From Arthrobacter sp. 24S4-2 (lineage in GTDB: Bacteria; Actinomycetota; Actinomycetes; Actinomycetales; Micrococcaceae): DNA of 64,000 bases. Position 1 is the first letter of the stretch. Every line of letters starts with the position of its first letter. The stretch lies in NCBI RefSeq assembly GCF_005280255.1, contig NZ_CP040018.1, positions 4,278,001 to 4,342,000 on the forward strand, given 5' to 3'. The notes below the pieces were generated by a model. It saw only the letters and a program-made list of their open reading frames with translations. It was not told where the DNA came from and did not search any database. The position numbers and the translations under genes were made by a program. Shown piece by piece: positions 25,112 to 33,389 of the stretch.

Positions 25112-25836
25112 CGGCTCTGCTGCACGTACCAAGCCCGGAACGCCGGGCCGTGCTGAGCCTCAGGATCAGGATGTTTGCGGCCGCGACCATCACCTACAAC
25201 CTCATTGAAGCCGTTGTGGCGCTCTGGGCTGGAGGGGTCGCTGATTCCTCGGCGCTGATCGGCTTCGGCCTGGACTCGGTCATTGAGGTGACTTCCGCGC
25301 TGGCCTTGTCCTGGCAGTTTTCCGCCAGAGACCCGGAACGGCGTGAGCAGCTGACCCTCCGGATCATTGCCGTCTCCTTCTTCGCCCTCGCCGCGTTTGT
25401 CACGGTTGATTCTGTCCGGTCTCTCACAGGAGGCGGAGAGGCGCAGCATTCGACGCCGGGCATCGTGATCGCGGGCCTCAGCCTGGCGATCATGCCCGTG
25501 CTGTCCTGGGCGCAACGCCGTGCCGGACGGGAACTCGGTTCCCGGACAGCTGTGGCCGATTCCAGGCAGACACTGCTGTGCACCTACCTTTCCGCCGTCC
25601 TGCTGGTGGGCCTGGTCCTGAACAGCACCCTGGGCTGGTGGTGGGCCGATGCCGGAGCCGCCTTGGTCATCGCCGGTATCGCCGTCCGGGAGGGCATCAA
25701 TGCCTGGCGCGGCGAAGCCTGCTGCGCCATCCCGCACTCCGGCGACGGCCGTGCCGAAGAGGACGACGACTGCTGCGCCGGGTGCGAATCAGGGAGCAAA
25801 ACCTTGCCTGTCGAGAAACTACACGGTGATACGTAA
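25108..25836 (+). CDS. Cation diffusion facilitator-like transporter
   Basis: The 242 residues comprise six helices including MFAAATITYNLIEAVVALWA, GVADSSALIGFGLDSVIEVT, FALAAFVTVDSVR, AVLLVGLVLNSTLGWWWADA and ALVIAGIAVREGINAW. The two Asp-containing motifs (FGLDS, WWADAGA) correspond to the tetrahedral metal site of CDF exporters. It lacks a full cytoplasmic domain; instead there is a short Cys/Asp tail (EDDDCCAGCESG) that could bind metal. ATG 25108 overlaps the sensor stop (ATGA), so this is a metal efflux operon under the CmtR-like regulator. Confidence 0.87.
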   Translation: MTALLHVPSPERRAVLSLRIRMFAAATITYNLIEAVVALWAGGVADSSALIGFGLDSVIEVTSALALSWQFSARDPERREQLTLRIIAVSFFALAAFVTVDSVRSLTGGGEAQHSTPGIVIAGLSLAIMPVLSWAQRRAGRELGSRTAVADSRQTLLCTYLSAVLLVGLVLNSTLGWWWADAGAALVIAGIAVREGINAWRGEACCAIPHSGDGRAEEDDDCCAGCESGSKTLPVEKLHGDT

Positions 25837-26002
25837 GAGGCCCCTGATACAAGTGGTGGCCGCTGAGCATGCGGGTAGCGGCCACTCGTGACGCTGCTGG
25901 CCGGCCTTCCTACAGTGGTGCCATGGGACCCGGCAGCAGCCACGGCGGCTGGCTGCCGGCCCCGCAAGGCACCGGGCTTCCGGCGGCAGAGGCTGAGCAC
26001 CC

Positions 26003-26043
26003 TGCCTGCCGGAAGCCCGCGGCGCGCGGGCCCCGCGCAGGCA
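26003..26043. repeat. GC-rich inverted repeat in non-coding gap
   Basis: TGCCTGC (26003-26009) and GCAGGCA (26037-26043) enclose a further GCGCG/CGCGC-rich stem. The gap 25837-26379 has no convincing gene and holds three separate hairpins, so a structured non-coding RNA or stacked terminators are possible. Confidence 0.4.
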
Positions 26044-26080
26044 CTTGTGAGTAGCCAGGCAGCCAACCAACCGCCAGAAC

Positions 26081-26131
26081 AGCAAACCACCATGTAAGCC
26101 CCGGGCGAGGACCACCTTGCCCGGGGCTGCT
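26081..26131. repeat. Hairpin motif shared with 17941-17990, copy 2
   Basis: AGCCCCGGGC (26097-26106) pairs perfectly with GCCCGGGGCT (26119-26128), with a 12-nt loop containing AGGACC. The upstream ACCACCATGTAAG and the total 32-nt hairpin length agree with the copy at 17956-17987. Confidence 0.55.
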
Positions 26132-26294
26132 GCTGTGTGGCCGGCTCCCCAGCCACACATCTGGCAGGGGCGACGGGTAGTGGCACGGACCCCGAGAGAC
26201 GAGAACAGGTAGTTGACACTCAAGACGGGGGCTGGTTGGCGGCATATGGTCGTGTCGAGGGCTCGTCCTTCAGAGACTGCTCTCGGCGGTAGCT

Positions 26295-26335
26295 GCGCCA
26301 ATGCCCGGCACATCGGTGACACCGGGCATTGGCGC
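26295..26335. promoter_or_regulatory. 14-bp inverted repeat in the leader of the gene at 26380
   Basis: GCGCCAATGCCCGG (26295-26308) is the exact complement of CCGGGCATTGGCGC (26322-26335) across 13 nt. It ends 44 bp before ATG 26380. Without a T-run it may be an operator or an mRNA leader structure. Confidence 0.5.
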
Positions 26336-26379
26336 GCGGCCAGTCACGGAAATCGCAGGCGGGAAGTAAGGAAAGAGAC

Positions 26380-26799
26380 ATGACCCTCACCGCAAATGGC
26401 CCCAGGCTAGCGGCATCTGCGGACAGGCACACGCGGCCAACGCGGGCACCGTACGTCCACCAGGCGACGCTCGCCATGAGCACAGAGGCCGACGTCGACG
26501 CACCGGGCGCCGCCGTCACCCTTGAGTTGTGCGGGAGCTGGGATCACAGGCCCCCGTGTCCCCTCCCCCACTACGCGCACGCCGAGAGGACAGGCACGGG
26601 CGTCACCCTCCGGGTGCTCTTCGCCGCGGAGCCGGAAGACGAAGAAGACGTGCGCCGCCGGATCGACGAGGCGCTCAGCACGGGCTCGGTCACCCGCCCG
26701 GACGGCTCGTCAACGCAATGGGAGTTCCGTGGCAGCACATCCGGCGTCGTTGTTCCCTCAGAGGCCGCGCGCGCCCGGCGCCTGGCGGAGGCTGGCTAG
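26380..26799 (+). CDS. Hypothetical protein
   Basis: ATG 26380 behind AAGGAAAGAGAC gives 139 residues. A poorly conserved N-terminal 40 residues lead into a compact part: VTLELCGSWDHRPPCPLPHY, then GVTLRVLFAAEPEDEEDVRR and a C-terminal helix. The alternation of strands and an acidic helix suggests a small alpha/beta fold. No membrane segment or known catalytic motif is present, and I do not recognise the family. The end overlaps the convergent deacetylase gene by 42 bp. The strong leader hairpin at 26295-26335 suggests regulation of this gene. Confidence 0.6.
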   Translation: MTLTANGPRLAASADRHTRPTRAPYVHQATLAMSTEADVDAPGAAVTLELCGSWDHRPPCPLPHYAHAERTGTGVTLRVLFAAEPEDEEDVRRRIDEALSTGSVTRPDGSSTQWEFRGSTSGVVVPSEAARARRLAEAG

Positions 26800-27699
26800 A
26801 CCCGGGCCTTCGTGGACGAAGTGTATTGGTGCCCGTCCGGAGGATTGCAGCGCGGGCAGGGCACGGGCGATGCCTGCCGCCGTCCCGCTCCCGGGGTGGT
26901 TGGCATGGGAAATGATGATGTCGCCGGACTTCGACGCATTGATTTCACGGAACACCGTGGCCGGAGGATAAGTGGCGCCCCCGTCGCCGTTGATGCTGAA
27001 GGAGACCGGCGTCAGTCCCAGCCTGTGGACTATCGCAATTGCGGTCTCGTCCAGGAAGGCTGTGCCCGGGCGGAAGAACCGGGCGGGTTTGCCCGTGAGG
27101 CTGTGAAGGACCTCTTGGTTGGCCATGACTTCGTCGTAAACCTCGGCCGCGCTGGCCGTCCCCGGCACACCGTACGCGCTGCGGCCAGTGACGGACAGCG
27201 GAATGTGCCGGGTGCCGTGGTTGCCGAGTTCAAATAGCGGGTTCTCTGCCAGAGCCTTTGCCGTTCCGGGGTTGGCCCGGATCCACCGTGCATTCAGGAA
27301 AAACGTTGCAGGCGCACCCGCTCGGCTAAGGGTGTCGATCAGCGCCTGATCCACGCCGTTTCCCCCTCGGCCGCCACAGCAGTCAAACGTCAGAATGGTG
27401 CCTGAGGCTCCTTCCGGGAGGCGGACGACGGTCCCCGGCAGCTGAGTCCCCCACAAGGCAGGCGTCCGGCCGGCAAATTCCGCAACAATGTCTTGCCGCC
27501 CAGGAATTGGTGCTGACGTTGGTTCAGCAGCCTGCGGCTCCGGGACAGGCGCCGCAGCAAGAGCCACGGCCGGGACGTCCTCCCCAAGCCGGGAATCGCC
27601 GCCGGCGACGGTGCATGCGGACAGCGACGTCATGGCCGATCCGAAGAGGAACAGCCGTCGGGGGAATTCCCCCGCGCCCGGCCGGCGGTAATGCCGCAT
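26758..27699 (-). CDS. Exported polysaccharide deacetylase (NodB-type), variant active site
   Basis: ATG 27699 with GGAAGGGACGGGG gives 313 residues. The N-terminus RRLFLFGSAMTSLSAC is both twin-Arg-like and a lipobox, so it is probably a lipoprotein. After a Pro/Ala tether comes a NodB barrel: TILTFDCCGGRGGNGVDQAL (motif 1), FELGNHGTRHIPLS (motif 2, His/His), ARFFRPGTAFLDE (motif 3) and DIIISHANHPGSGTA (final His). The second Asp of the usual TFDDG is replaced by Cys, as in some TFDACGG relatives. It likely deacetylates or otherwise edits cell-wall or exopolysaccharide. Its tail overlaps the convergent gene. Confidence 0.85.
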   Translation of the reverse strand: MRHYRRPGAGEFPRRLFLFGSAMTSLSACTVAGGDSRLGEDVPAVALAAAPVPEPQAAEPTSAPIPGRQDIVAEFAGRTPALWGTQLPGTVVRLPEGASGTILTFDCCGGRGGNGVDQALIDTLSRAGAPATFFLNARWIRANPGTAKALAENPLFELGNHGTRHIPLSVTGRSAYGVPGTASAAEVYDEVMANQEVLHSLTGKPARFFRPGTAFLDETAIAIVHRLGLTPVSFSINGDGGATYPPATVFREINASKSGDIIISHANHPGSGTAAGIARALPALQSSGRAPIHFVHEGPGLASLRQAPGARGL

Positions 27700-27907
27700 G
27701 CCCCGTCCCTTCCGCTCGGCCCTGCTCGGGCGATCCGGAAAATCCCCCCGGAAAAGGTATCGGCCCTCACGCAGAGTTGCATGAGGCGTCATGCCTCTTG
27801 AGGGCAAGCTCATCATGCCAAAAACCGGGCGGCCTCGCCATTTGGCGACGCAAGAAGTCGGCATCACGGTGCGGCTCTCCGCCGTTGCAGCGCGTGACGG
27901 GTTGTGG

Positions 27908-28027
27908 CTAGACCCGGAAGAGCGCGGCTGCCACAACGGCGGCGGTGAGGCCCAGGAGAATGCCGAGCAGCACATATCCCTTCCACTTTGGGCCGGAACG
28001 GTGCGGGTTGATATCTACGTAGGGCAT
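27908..28027 (-). CDS. 39-residue membrane protein
   Basis: MPYVDINPHRSGPKWKGYVL continues into a single helix (LLGILLGLTAAVVAAALF) and ends RV. ATG 28027 overlaps the stop of the upstream small gene as TAATG, so both are read together by re-initiation. It may be a subunit of a membrane complex. I know no family for it. The conserved-looking start and coupling support a real gene. Confidence 0.55.
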   Translation of the reverse strand: MPYVDINPHRSGPKWKGYVLLGILLGLTAAVVAAALFRV

Positions 28028-28164
28028 TACGGGCGGACCTTTACGGGGGCGGGCTTCTTTGCGGCACCGCGCTTGAGGCGGAGCAGCAGGTACAGGGCGG
28101 TGAACGGAATGAACAGGGTTCCCATCAGTACGCACAGCGCAAAGGCGTAGTCACTCAGTGCCAC
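28027..28164 (-). CDS. 45-residue membrane protein
   Basis: GTG 28164, with GGAGGG six bases upstream, encodes MALSDYAFALCVLMGTLFIP, a helix continuing FTALYLLLRLKR and a basic tail (GAAKKPAPVKVRP). This is the topology of a single-span protein with the positive side in the cytosol. It is coupled to the 39-residue gene downstream. It may be a small accessory subunit; no family is recognised. Confidence 0.55.
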   Translation of the reverse strand: MALSDYAFALCVLMGTLFIPFTALYLLLRLKRGAAKKPAPVKVRP

Positions 28165-28367
28165 GGAATTCCCTCCAGGATGCGTCATTGCATTCGAGGC
28201 GGGCCCGCGAGCGCAGCTCTTCGGGCTTGTGGCCGGCAACGAATTGTGGGACCTTATATCGGATCGATCATCACCCTACGCAGGGCAGGCCGAATTTGTC
28301 CAACGCAGTATATCTGCGCGGTAAATCCTGTCAACCGGATGCCGGTTTATTTCACGGGGTACCGCAC

Positions 28368-28511
28368 TCAACGTCCCAGTGCCAGAATCACGACGACGGC
28401 GGTTGCGGCGGCCAGCGCCGCCAGCCCCGCGTAGGCCAACAGTCGCAGACGCTGCCTCCGTAGCTCGCGTTTTGAATCCCGGGCGGTCAGTCCCCTGGTG
28501 TAGTTCCCCAT
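28368..28511 (-). CDS. 47-residue basic membrane protein
   Basis: The frame beginning MGNYTRGLTARDSKRELRRQ has a strongly basic N-terminus followed by one helix (LLAYAGLAALAAATAVVVIL) and a short end (ALGR). The charge distribution predicts the N-terminus inside. A weak ribosome site precedes ATG 28511; an in-frame ATG at 28550 would add 13 residues. It is one of four very short minus-strand genes in 0.85 kb. Function unknown. Confidence 0.5.
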   Translation of the reverse strand: MGNYTRGLTARDSKRELRRQRLRLLAYAGLAALAAATAVVVILALGR

Positions 28512-28573
28512 GCCGGTGATGGTACCTGCACAATGTTTCAGGAAAACCAAGTCAAGCGGTTTGTGACGGTGGG

Positions 28574-28738
28574 CTAGTGGGACCAGCCGTTGGCGTCCTT
28601 GATGGGCGGGATAAACGTCGCCCGGGTTTCCGGCGGCATGTTCTGCTGGTCCAGCCAGGATCGGACGGGGTACGGATCATCGGCCACGATGTTCCTCGCC
28701 ACGAAGCGGCGGATCGCTTCCTTAATGTCCTTAATCAT
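28574..28738 (-). CDS. 54-residue hypothetical protein
   Basis: Read directly from the minus strand: MIKDIKEAIRRFVARNIVAD, DPYPVRSWLDQQ, ending PPIKDANGWSH, stop TAG at 28574. ATG 28738 has AGGTG upstream. It is a soluble, mixed-charge protein with a helical first half and a Pro-rich second half. No family is recognised. The start context, natural residue use and clean ending support it. Confidence 0.55.
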   Translation of the reverse strand: MIKDIKEAIRRFVARNIVADDPYPVRSWLDQQNMPPETRATFIPPIKDANGWSH

Positions 28739-28865
28739 GCACCTACGCTACGGCCCGGTAACTCCTCTAGACAGAGTGGTCTGTACTCGATTTTTCGGGT
28801 CCGGAACACTCGTTTTCGGGCAAGCCGGGTACTTGTTTTGCTGGCATCGGGCGTTTCCGGGCGTG

Positions 28866-30227
28866 TCATCGCCGGCCCGTCAACCCGCGCACGAACGGTG
28901 CCTTGCCAAGGGATGTCCGTTCAACGTGTTCAACAACGTGTACGTCCACCCGGGTCGCTACAACGCCGGCCTTGGTGAGCGCGCCGGCTACGGCAGCCCG
29001 GACCCCGTCAGTGGAGGCTCCGGGAGCGAGGCCTGCGAGGAGCACGCGAAGCCCGGAAGGCTCCTGAATGACCTGCCAGCCCGCACTCCCGGCTTCATCG
29101 AGAACGTGGTGGAACACGTTCGGATGGACACTTACAGTGCCTGCCTTGCCTGGTAGCTGCAGGACGTCCTCGATCCGGCCTTCGATGTCCTCCAGGAGCG
29201 TGAAGGCGCGCCCGCAAGGACAGCCTCGTGCGCCCAACCTCACAGTGTCGGACATTTCGTAGCGGATCAGCGGCAGGGTCCGCGAAAACAGGACTGTGAC
29301 CAGGAGTTTGGCCCCGGTGGTCCCCGGCGGCACGGGCTTCCCGGCCTGGTCCACAGGTTCGATGATCAGCAGGTCCTCGTAGACATGGCGGTTCCGGTAC
29401 GTGCAGGGGGAGGCGATCCCGGCCGTTTCGGTGGCGGCGTAGACATCGACGGGGGCGCTTCCCCATGCGGCCTCCAGTTCCGAGGCGGTGTGCGGGCTGA
29501 GCACTTCGGAGGCGGACATCACGCCCTGCGGCGAGATGCGCAGGCGTCCGGCGCGTTGCTCCGCGGCCAGGGGTTTCAGTGCTGAGGCGTAGCCCACCAG
29601 GATCCTGGGCTGGAACCGGTTCAGCGCGGCCACCGTCTCATCCATGGGTGCGGTGACGTCCAGGCGGAGGGTGGGGACGAGTCCGGAGCGCACGGATGCT
29701 CCGAGGACGGCGGACTGGTGTGTGGGGATGCGGGAGCTGACCAGGGCCATTTTCAGCGGCCGGGTGGGTCCGGCGGAGATCCCGGCCCAGTCGTTCGCCC
29801 GGGCATAGGAGGCCAGGACGGTCGCCCATTCGGTGCGGTTCCAGACGAAGGTTCCGCGCCGGCCAGTGGTCCCGGCCGTCGCTGCAACCCACCACCGGCC
29901 CTTCCACGGCCTTCCCGGGTCTCCACCGCGCTCTGTCAGGGACCGCAGATGGTTCTCCAGATCCGCCAGCCTCAGGTCCGGGGTGGTGACGGCCTCGTCG
30001 AAGTGGTCCATCAGATCCGCTTTCGTCACGGACGGCAGCTGGTCCAGGGGAGCGTCGTGCAGGCCGGCGTGATGGCGCCGGTAGAACTCCGAGCCGGCGT
30101 AGGTTGCGCGGCGCAGTTCCTGCAGGGCGTGTTCCTGGTGGGCGGTGATCCGCGCGGCGTCCCAGTGGTCCCTTCTCCGCCATGCGGCCCGCAGGAACAG
30201 CACCCGGGAGATGAGGCGGAGGTCCAT
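28866..30227 (-). CDS. PaaK/CapK-like adenylate-forming ligase
   Basis: The 453 residues resemble the phenylacetate-CoA ligase / CapK branch of adenylate-forming enzymes. The nucleotide loop is VAATAGTTGRRGTFVWNR, the adenine region is VDVYAATETAGIA, and RYEMSDTVRLGARGCPCGR contains the conserved D and a cysteine pair. LEDIEGRIEDVL is the hinge and the C-terminal small domain ends LGKAPFVRGL. It starts 10 bp after the copper ATPase stop, so it is probably in the same transcript, which is unusual. It may activate an aromatic or fatty acid as acyl-AMP or acyl-CoA; the substrate is unknown. Confidence 0.83.
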   Translation of the reverse strand: MDLRLISRVLFLRAAWRRRDHWDAARITAHQEHALQELRRATYAGSEFYRRHHAGLHDAPLDQLPSVTKADLMDHFDEAVTTPDLRLADLENHLRSLTERGGDPGRPWKGRWWVAATAGTTGRRGTFVWNRTEWATVLASYARANDWAGISAGPTRPLKMALVSSRIPTHQSAVLGASVRSGLVPTLRLDVTAPMDETVAALNRFQPRILVGYASALKPLAAEQRAGRLRISPQGVMSASEVLSPHTASELEAAWGSAPVDVYAATETAGIASPCTYRNRHVYEDLLIIEPVDQAGKPVPPGTTGAKLLVTVLFSRTLPLIRYEMSDTVRLGARGCPCGRAFTLLEDIEGRIEDVLQLPGKAGTVSVHPNVFHHVLDEAGSAGWQVIQEPSGLRVLLAGLAPGASTDGVRAAVAGALTKAGVVATRVDVHVVEHVERTSLGKAPFVRGLTGRR

Positions 30228-30237
30228 GGCGGGTGGC

Positions 30238-32646
30238 CTAGCGTGTCCCGGCCGGGGCCAGCGGCCGGGTGGCGCGCGCGGCGGTGGCTTCGGGTGCTTC
30301 CGGGCGGGGCAGCCTGAGCCTCTTGAGCAGCAGGGCGTTGACCGCGACGAGGAAGCTGGAACCGGACATCGACAGGGCCGCGATCTCCGGGCTGAGCACG
30401 ATCCCGGCGAAGGCGAAGACTCCTGCCGCGATGGGGAGCGCTATCGCGTTGTACCCCACGGCCCAGCCCAGGTTCTGGCGCATTTTGCGCAGGGTGCCTT
30501 TGCCGATCCGCAGGGCGATCGGCACATCCAGCGGGTCCGAGCGCATGAGTACGACGTCGGCCGTTTCGATGGCAACGTCGGTGCCGGCGCCGATCGCGAT
30601 GCCGAGGTCGGCCTGGGCCAGGGCCGGGGCGTCGTTGACGCCGTCGCCCACCATGGCCACCCGTCCGCGCTGCTGCAGCTCGGCGATCTTCGCCGACTTG
30701 TCTCCGGGGAGCACCTCGGCGATGACGGTGTCGATGCCCAGCTGCCCGGCGATCCGCTGGGCGGTGGCTTGGTTGTCCCCCGTGAGCATGACCACTTCGA
30801 TCCCTGCCTCGTGCAGGGCTGCGACGGCGGCGGCTGCGGTTTCCCTCGCGGCGTCCGCCAACGCGATCACCGCCGCTGCCCGGCCGTCCACGGCGACCAG
30901 CACGGCGGTCCTTCCGGTGGCCGCAAGCTCGTCGCGGACCGCGGCCAGCGGGCCGAGGTCGATGCCTTCGTTGGCCATCAGTTTGCGGTTGCCCACCAGC
31001 ACCCGGTGTCCGTCCACGGTGGCGCCTGCCCCGTGGCCGGGGACATTCAGGAAGTCCGAGGCAGCCAGCACGGGTGCGCCGTGCTCGCGGGCGTGCCGGA
31101 CCACGGCCGCAGCGAGCGGGTGTTCGGATTCCTGCTCCACCGCGGCAGCCAGCGCCAGGAGTTCGCTTTCGCTCATTCCGTCAACGACGACGTCGGTCAC
31201 TTCCGGTTCGCCCTTGGTCAGGGTGCCGGTCTTGTCCATCACCACGGTGTCAATCCGGGCGGACACCTCCAGGGCGGTGGCGTTCTTGAACAGGACGCCC
31301 CGTTTGGCGCCGAGGCCAGTGCCCACCATGATGGCTGTCGGTGTGGCGAGGCCCAGCGCGTCGGGGCAGGTGATAACAACAACGGTGATGGCGAACAGCA
31401 GGGCCGCCTGGACGCCGACGCCGAGGGCGAGCCAGGCGGCGAACGTCACCGTCCCGCCGATCAGGGCCACCAGGACCAGCCAGAACGCGGCCCTGTCGGC
31501 CAGCCGCTGGCCTGGCGCCTTGGAGTTCTGGGCTTCCTGGACGAGGGCCACGATCTGCGCCAGGGCGGTGTCGGCTCCGACTTTGGTGGCCCGGACCCGC
31601 ATCGTGCCGGTGGTGTTGATGGATGCACCGATCACTTCGGAGCCGATGGTCTTGGTTACCGGGAGGCTCTCGCCGGTGACCATGGACTCATCGACCTCGG
31701 ACTGGCCGTCCTCCACTTCCCCGTCAACAGGGATTTTTGACCCCGGCCGGATCAGCAGCAGGTCACCGGTCTGCACTTCGGAGGTGGGGATCTCGGCTGT
31801 CTCGCCGTCGCGGATCACGACGGCGACCGGCGGGGCAAGCTCGAGCAGGGTGCGGATGGCCTCGTTCGCGCCGCCGCGTGCGCGCATCTCGAACCAGTGG
31901 CCCAGCAGCACGAAGGAGGTCAGGACGGTGGCGGCTTCGTAGAACACTTCACCGCCGCCGGTGAGGGTCACCCCGGCGCTGTAAAGCCAGCCGGTGCCCA
32001 CGGCGATCGCGACCAGGACCATCATGTCCAGCGTGCGTGCCTTCAGCGCCCGGTAGGCGCCGTCGAAGAAGATCCACGCCGAGTAGAAGATGACCGGCAG
32101 GGACAGGATCAGGGCCATCACGTCGTCACGGAGCCCGAACGGCGCTGGTGCGGTGAAGCCGAACATGTCCCGGCCCATCGGGGACCACAGGGTCACGCCG
32201 ATTGAGAGGACCGCGGCGACCAGGAACCGGTTGCGCATGTCCTTGACCATGTCATCCATGGACATTCCGGCGTGGTGTCCGCCGTGGCCCATCATGTCCT
32301 GGGGGGTCCGGGGCATCCCGCCGTGCTGGTCAGGGCCGGGCCCTGCCTTCGTGGCGGTGTCATGCTTCATCCCGGCAGTGTGCATGGTTTCGTCCATCGG
32401 GTAGCAGACGTGGTTGGGCACCGATTCGCCCCGGCAGTGGTATCCGCAGTCCCGCACCCACCCGGAGATCTGTTCCACGGAGGTCACGGAAGGGTCGAAG
32501 CTCACGGTCGCGGTCTGGGCCACCGGGTTCGCGTCGACGGAGGCGACTCCGGGCCGCTGAAGCAGCACCCGTTCCACGGCCGCCTTGGAGGTGGCCCAGT
32601 GCAGGCCGCGGACTTCCACGACGGTGCGTTTCAGAGTTGTGGTCAC
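30238..32646 (-). CDS. P1B-type copper/heavy-metal ATPase
   Basis: GTG 32646 behind GGAGGAG starts an 802-residue pump. Residues 1-70 form an HMA-like ferredoxin fold with no CxxC (GLHWATSK in its place) but with CGYHC and NHVCYPMDE. A Met/His-rich linker follows (HGGHHAGMSMDDMVKDM), then eight helices with VVVITCPDALGLATP (CPD metal motif), the phosphorylation site DKTGTLTKGEPEV, the nucleotide-binding part (SEHPLAAAVV) and MVGDGVNDAPALAQADLGIA. It should export Cu(I) or a related ion from the cytosol. The CsoR-type palindrome upstream and the copper genes around it support that role. Confidence 0.92.
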   Translation of the reverse strand: MTTTLKRTVVEVRGLHWATSKAAVERVLLQRPGVASVDANPVAQTATVSFDPSVTSVEQISGWVRDCGYHCRGESVPNHVCYPMDETMHTAGMKHDTATKAGPGPDQHGGMPRTPQDMMGHGGHHAGMSMDDMVKDMRNRFLVAAVLSIGVTLWSPMGRDMFGFTAPAPFGLRDDVMALILSLPVIFYSAWIFFDGAYRALKARTLDMMVLVAIAVGTGWLYSAGVTLTGGGEVFYEAATVLTSFVLLGHWFEMRARGGANEAIRTLLELAPPVAVVIRDGETAEIPTSEVQTGDLLLIRPGSKIPVDGEVEDGQSEVDESMVTGESLPVTKTIGSEVIGASINTTGTMRVRATKVGADTALAQIVALVQEAQNSKAPGQRLADRAAFWLVLVALIGGTVTFAAWLALGVGVQAALLFAITVVVITCPDALGLATPTAIMVGTGLGAKRGVLFKNATALEVSARIDTVVMDKTGTLTKGEPEVTDVVVDGMSESELLALAAAVEQESEHPLAAAVVRHAREHGAPVLAASDFLNVPGHGAGATVDGHRVLVGNRKLMANEGIDLGPLAAVRDELAATGRTAVLVAVDGRAAAVIALADAARETAAAAVAALHEAGIEVVMLTGDNQATAQRIAGQLGIDTVIAEVLPGDKSAKIAELQQRGRVAMVGDGVNDAPALAQADLGIAIGAGTDVAIETADVVLMRSDPLDVPIALRIGKGTLRKMRQNLGWAVGYNAIALPIAAGVFAFAGIVLSPEIAALSMSGSSFLVAVNALLLKRLRLPRPEAPEATAARATRPLAPAGTR

Positions 32647-32867
32647 TGCTCCTCCTTCGGCACCGCTGCTGCCGGAGCGTTCCGGAAAGCAGGCAGGCTT
32701 CGGTGATTGGCCTGTGCCGGTGGTTGAGCGGGCTTGGGCTCAGCAGGCATGGCGCGTCCTTTTGCGATTGACGGATTCGGGCGGGGCAGCGGGCTCAATC
32801 AACCCCGTTGCCGGACCTTCACTGCGTATGAGCTTTCGCCCGGGACGTCGTTTTCCGGTTAAACCGA

Positions 32868-32891
32868 ACGTATACCCCTAGGGGTATACGT
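32868..32891. promoter_or_regulatory. CsoR-type copper operator
   Basis: A perfect 24-bp palindrome with core TATACCCCTAGGGGTATA lies between the SHOCT gene (stop 32930) and the ATPase start (32646). It matches the known CsoR pattern of TACCC and GGGTA arms. It leaves a leader of about 220 bp before the ATPase. No csoR gene is in the window. Confidence 0.8.
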
Positions 32892-32929
32892 CAAGGTCTC
32901 GGGCCTGACCTGGCGGACAGTCCGGTGTG

Positions 32930-33190
32930 TCACCCTCCACGGCCCCGGCGGAGCACAGTGAGCCGGGCGGTGTACTCGGTCTCGTCGATTTCACCGCGAG
33001 CAAACCTTTCTGCGAGCAGGTTCTCCGCGACGCCGGCGCCCGGTGCGCCTCCCGCGTACCGCCGACCGCCCGCTCCCATGGAACGGGCGAAAAGGATGAT
33101 GGCGGTGATGATGGCGGCCCAGAACAGGACAAAGCCCACCCCCATCAGGATGTAACCCCAGACGCCCATGTTCCCGTCCCAATACATCAT
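32930..33190 (-). CDS. SHOCT-domain membrane protein
   Basis: The 86 residues begin MMYWDGNMGVWGYILMGVGF with one membrane helix (VLFWAAIITAIILFARSMGA), then a Gly-rich linker and a C-terminal SHOCT motif (ENLLAERFARGEIDETEYTA). ATG 33190 lies behind GGAGGAAAC. SHOCT proteins with this topology are common in copper islands, and a second one occurs at 36092. It is the first gene of the minus-strand copper transcript or has its own promoter. The precise role is unknown. Confidence 0.83.
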   Translation of the reverse strand: MMYWDGNMGVWGYILMGVGFVLFWAAIITAIILFARSMGAGGRRYAGGAPGAGVAENLLAERFARGEIDETEYTARLTVLRRGRGG

Positions 33191-33389
33191 CGTTGTTTCC
33201 TCCCTGCGCTCGGATGCACCAGTGCCCTGGGGCTCACTATCGTCCCGGGCGGCCTGCGGCGTCAGAGTCTTTGGTCCCCTCGCCCCGGCCGGCCGTTGTT
33301 TGTGCAGGGCCGTTCCACCTGTGAGTCAATGCCCGGCCGGCGGGCCGGTATTCTTTGAACAGAAGCCTGGATCGGTAAGGAGGACCGTC

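Noticed and set aside
25923..26054. Small plus-strand frame (43 codons) in the hairpin-rich gap
   Set aside because: It has no ribosome site, its composition is Pro/Gly/Ala only, and it overlaps inverted repeats. A structured non-coding region is more likely.
30269..31942. Plus-strand frame of 557 codons over the copper ATPase
   Set aside because: It is antisense to a complete P-type ATPase. The product is Ser/Ala/Arg-rich with no recognisable domain.
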